20,465 nucleotides of DNA, taken from IMG/VR virus record IMGVR_UViG_3300037961_003072, positions 1 to 20,465 of that record; one strand, 5' to 3'. How positions within the stretch are numbered: the stretch's first letter is position 1; every line of letters starts with the position of its first letter. A program made the translations under genes and the position numbers. Below are positions 19,415-20,465 of this stretch, in pieces. The notes under the pieces were generated by a model. It made no database searches. It saw nothing but the letters and a program-made list of their open reading frames with translations, and was not told the DNA's origin. Source of the stretch: a virus.

Positions 19415-19454
19415 AATTATATTAAACAATAAGGCGAAATAAAATGGGTATCAA
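19415..19454. promoter_or_regulatory. Divergent control region between terminase subunit genes
   Basis: Only 29 nt separate the two ATG codons (19414 and 19444), so promoters must overlap the coding ends. For the minus strand, TTGATA (reverse complement of 19449-19454), a 17-nt spacer and TATTGT (reverse complement of 19426-19431) are a moderate sigma70-like match, giving a leader of only about 5 nt. For the plus strand only weak boxes are seen (TTGTTC at 19397-19402, TATTAA at 19420-19425). AAGG at 19431-19434 is a weak ribosome site for the small subunit. Confidence 0.3.
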
Positions 19455-20025
19455 TTCCAAACAAGAAATACAAGAACGTGCAGTCGAATTGTATAATTTA
19501 GACTGGAAAACAAGTTCGATTGCGAAGGAGTTGGGAGTCCATGCGGGGACAGTTAGACGTTGGTTTAAAAAAAGAGGTATTCCTGCCAGAAAGAATGGAC
19601 TGGTTATGGCAGAAAAAACAGAAGAACCCAAACCTTCTCCTGATAAATTAGCGGAAGACATTGAGCAGAATTTAGAGAACATGACGGACGAGGCAGTTCT
19701 TCGTGCGAAGCACGATGCTCGGATAGAGGAAGACCAGACAATGATGGAAATCGCAGAAAGTCAAAGTAGTCCCGCTGATAAGTATCAGCATTATGTCGCA
19801 GCAGCAGGAATAAAGTTGCTGAGAGACAGCATGAATAATTTAAAAGGGCCTAAGAACGTAAGAGAACTATCTGAGTTAGATCAACTTATACGCAGAAACT
19901 TAGGTCTAAATTCTAAAACTGGAGGGGGTGCTTCAAGCAAAATGCAGATTGATATCTCGATATTGAATAACAAAAAAGCAGATAGGGGTGGAGGAACCGT
20001 AATAGACATCGAGCCAAATGATTAA
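19444..20025 (+). CDS. terS: Terminase small subunit (HTH DNA-binding)
   Basis: The 193-residue protein has an N-terminal helix-turn-helix (about 13-46: AVELYNLDWKTSSIAKELGV and GTVRRWFKKRG) like those of terminase small subunits, which bind the packaging site. The middle is helical and acidic and fits an oligomerisation domain (KYQHYVAAAGIKLLRDSM); a C-terminal segment with Gly repeats (TGGGASSKM, RGGGTVIDIEPND) would contact the large subunit. The adjacency to the large subunit gene supports the call, though the genes diverge. A transcription regulator with a similar HTH is the alternative. AAGG, 9 nt upstream of the ATG, is the only ribosome-site candidate. It overlaps the next gene by 8 nt. 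Confidence 0.75.
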   Translation: MGINSKQEIQERAVELYNLDWKTSSIAKELGVHAGTVRRWFKKRGIPARKNGLVMAEKTEEPKPSPDKLAEDIEQNLENMTDEAVLRAKHDARIEEDQTMMEIAESQSSPADKYQHYVAAAGIKLLRDSMNNLKGPKNVRELSELDQLIRRNLGLNSKTGGGASSKMQIDISILNNKKADRGGGTVIDIEPND

Positions 20026-20365
20026 TAATTTCGAAAACTTTTCTTGGGACTACGATCCGAAAGACGACCCGTATGCAAAGCGGATGAAGACCCCTTTGGA
20101 TATTGATGCTGTCAAAGGGTCAGAACAAACTTCTTATGCTGAAGTTATATTTTTCCACCAACTGGAAGAAGCACTCGTTGGGGTAGTCGAACACGCAAAC
20201 GGCCCACCTGTTGCTTGCTACAGTAGTGCAATCTCAATTGAGATTCTTAAACAAGAGCATGGACTTTCAAAAGAAGATGCTCGTTTTGCTTTGGCACAAT
20301 TAATCGACGCTGACTTAGGCCCCTCTGCTCCGTGCTTCCTTGATACAAGTATTGTTGAAAAATAA
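20018..20365 (+). CDS. Conserved-type phage hypothetical protein, 115 aa
   Basis: The 115-residue protein has an acidic N-terminus (WDYDPKDDPYAKRMKT) and a helical core (EALVGVVEHANGPPVACYSS, then ISIEILKQEHGLSKEDARFA, ending DADLGPSAPCFLDTS). The core recalls a small family seen in many phage genomes, in which a conserved 'iGv..r.g.ppvavY' segment is followed by a 'GMs.EEA.e.f.fNv.gAyvGe.TP' helix; no function is known and the match is from memory. The ATG lies 8 nt inside the end of the small terminase gene. Its stop overlaps the next ATG as TAATG, so the three genes form one operon. Confidence 0.75.
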   Translation: MINNFENFSWDYDPKDDPYAKRMKTPLDIDAVKGSEQTSYAEVIFFHQLEEALVGVVEHANGPPVACYSSAISIEILKQEHGLSKEDARFALAQLIDADLGPSAPCFLDTSIVEK

Positions 20366-20465
20366 TGTCACTGTTTAAAAACAGAGAGTTGGTTCATAAC
20401 CCAAAAGTTCTTATCAGAAAAGATGATGAGAATGATTTCTCTTTTTCAGTGAAACAACTTGAAGG
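20365..20465 (+). CDS. 5' end of a downstream gene, 33 codons visible
   Basis: The frame opens at the TAATG overlap with the previous stop (MSLFKNRELVHNPKVLIR, then DDENDFSFSVKQLEG) and runs off the right edge. The first 33 codons show no recognisable motif. In a head-gene operon after the small terminase, a portal or head-tail protein would be a natural guess, but the fragment cannot confirm it. Confidence 0.6.
   Translation, partial: MSLFKNRELVHNPKVLIRKDDENDFSFSVKQLE

Noticed and set aside
19415-19429. TTG start for the large terminase, five residues longer
   Set aside because: The ATG at 19414 is a better start codon and the extra residues (MFNII) add nothing recognisable; neither start has a clear ribosome site.
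1-20465. tRNA genes, CRISPR arrays, insertion sequences, integrase or attachment sites
   Set aside because: None could be recognised; the window is almost fully covered by phage protein genes with gaps below 80 nt.

Overview
The window is a piece of a tailed double-stranded DNA phage genome (Caudoviricetes). The decisive evidence is a complete large terminase with ATPase and nuclease motifs, a helix-turn-helix small terminase, and an 11.8-kb gene for a virion-type 'polyvalent' protein of 3928 residues that fills more than half of the window. The DNA looks AT-rich. Apart from one site, starts have little or no Shine-Dalgarno sequence. No integrase, repressor, tRNA, insertion sequence or CRISPR array is visible. 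The host cannot be named from the sequence. A podovirus-like lifestyle with internal ejection proteins is an inference from gene order, not shown.

Layout. (1) Positions 1-3859, plus strand: an early/accessory block of small tightly packed genes. It contains the 3' tail of an unseen gene, two tiny acidic proteins, a membrane-anchored zinc-ribbon protein, a consensus sigma70-type promoter (TTGACA-N16-TATACT), two unknown proteins, a compact SNF2-like SF2 helicase, two more unknown proteins, a probable 33-residue membrane peptide and a DUF1599/Nmad1-like protein. Many junctions are ATGA start/stop overlaps. (2) Positions 3856-19414, minus strand: a late virion operon read right to left, made of terminase large subunit, a 227-residue Gly/Ser-linker helical protein, a 344-residue coiled-coil protein, the 3928-residue giant and a 71-residue Lys-rich protein. 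It meets the early block tail to tail with a 4-nt overlap. (3) Positions 19444-20465, plus strand: terminase small subunit, a 115-residue unknown protein, and the start of a gene that runs off the window. The small and large terminase genes are divergent, with only 29 nt between their ATG codons.

How it fits together. The two terminase subunits would package the genome. The two helical proteins and the giant follow the terminase in the same direction and look like internal virion (ejected) proteins. In the giant I can see a canonical HEXXH metallopeptidase module, a second module of similar layout with a changed first histidine, an ADP-ribosyltransferase-like H-Y-E module, a segment resembling HhH-GPD DNA glycosylases (Lys/Asp pair), and a long C-terminal helical region with hydrophobic segments of the LPD38-like type. 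This matches the class of polyvalent proteins that phages carry in the virion and inject, probably to act on host proteins or DNA on entry. The combination and size make it the most notable object in the window.
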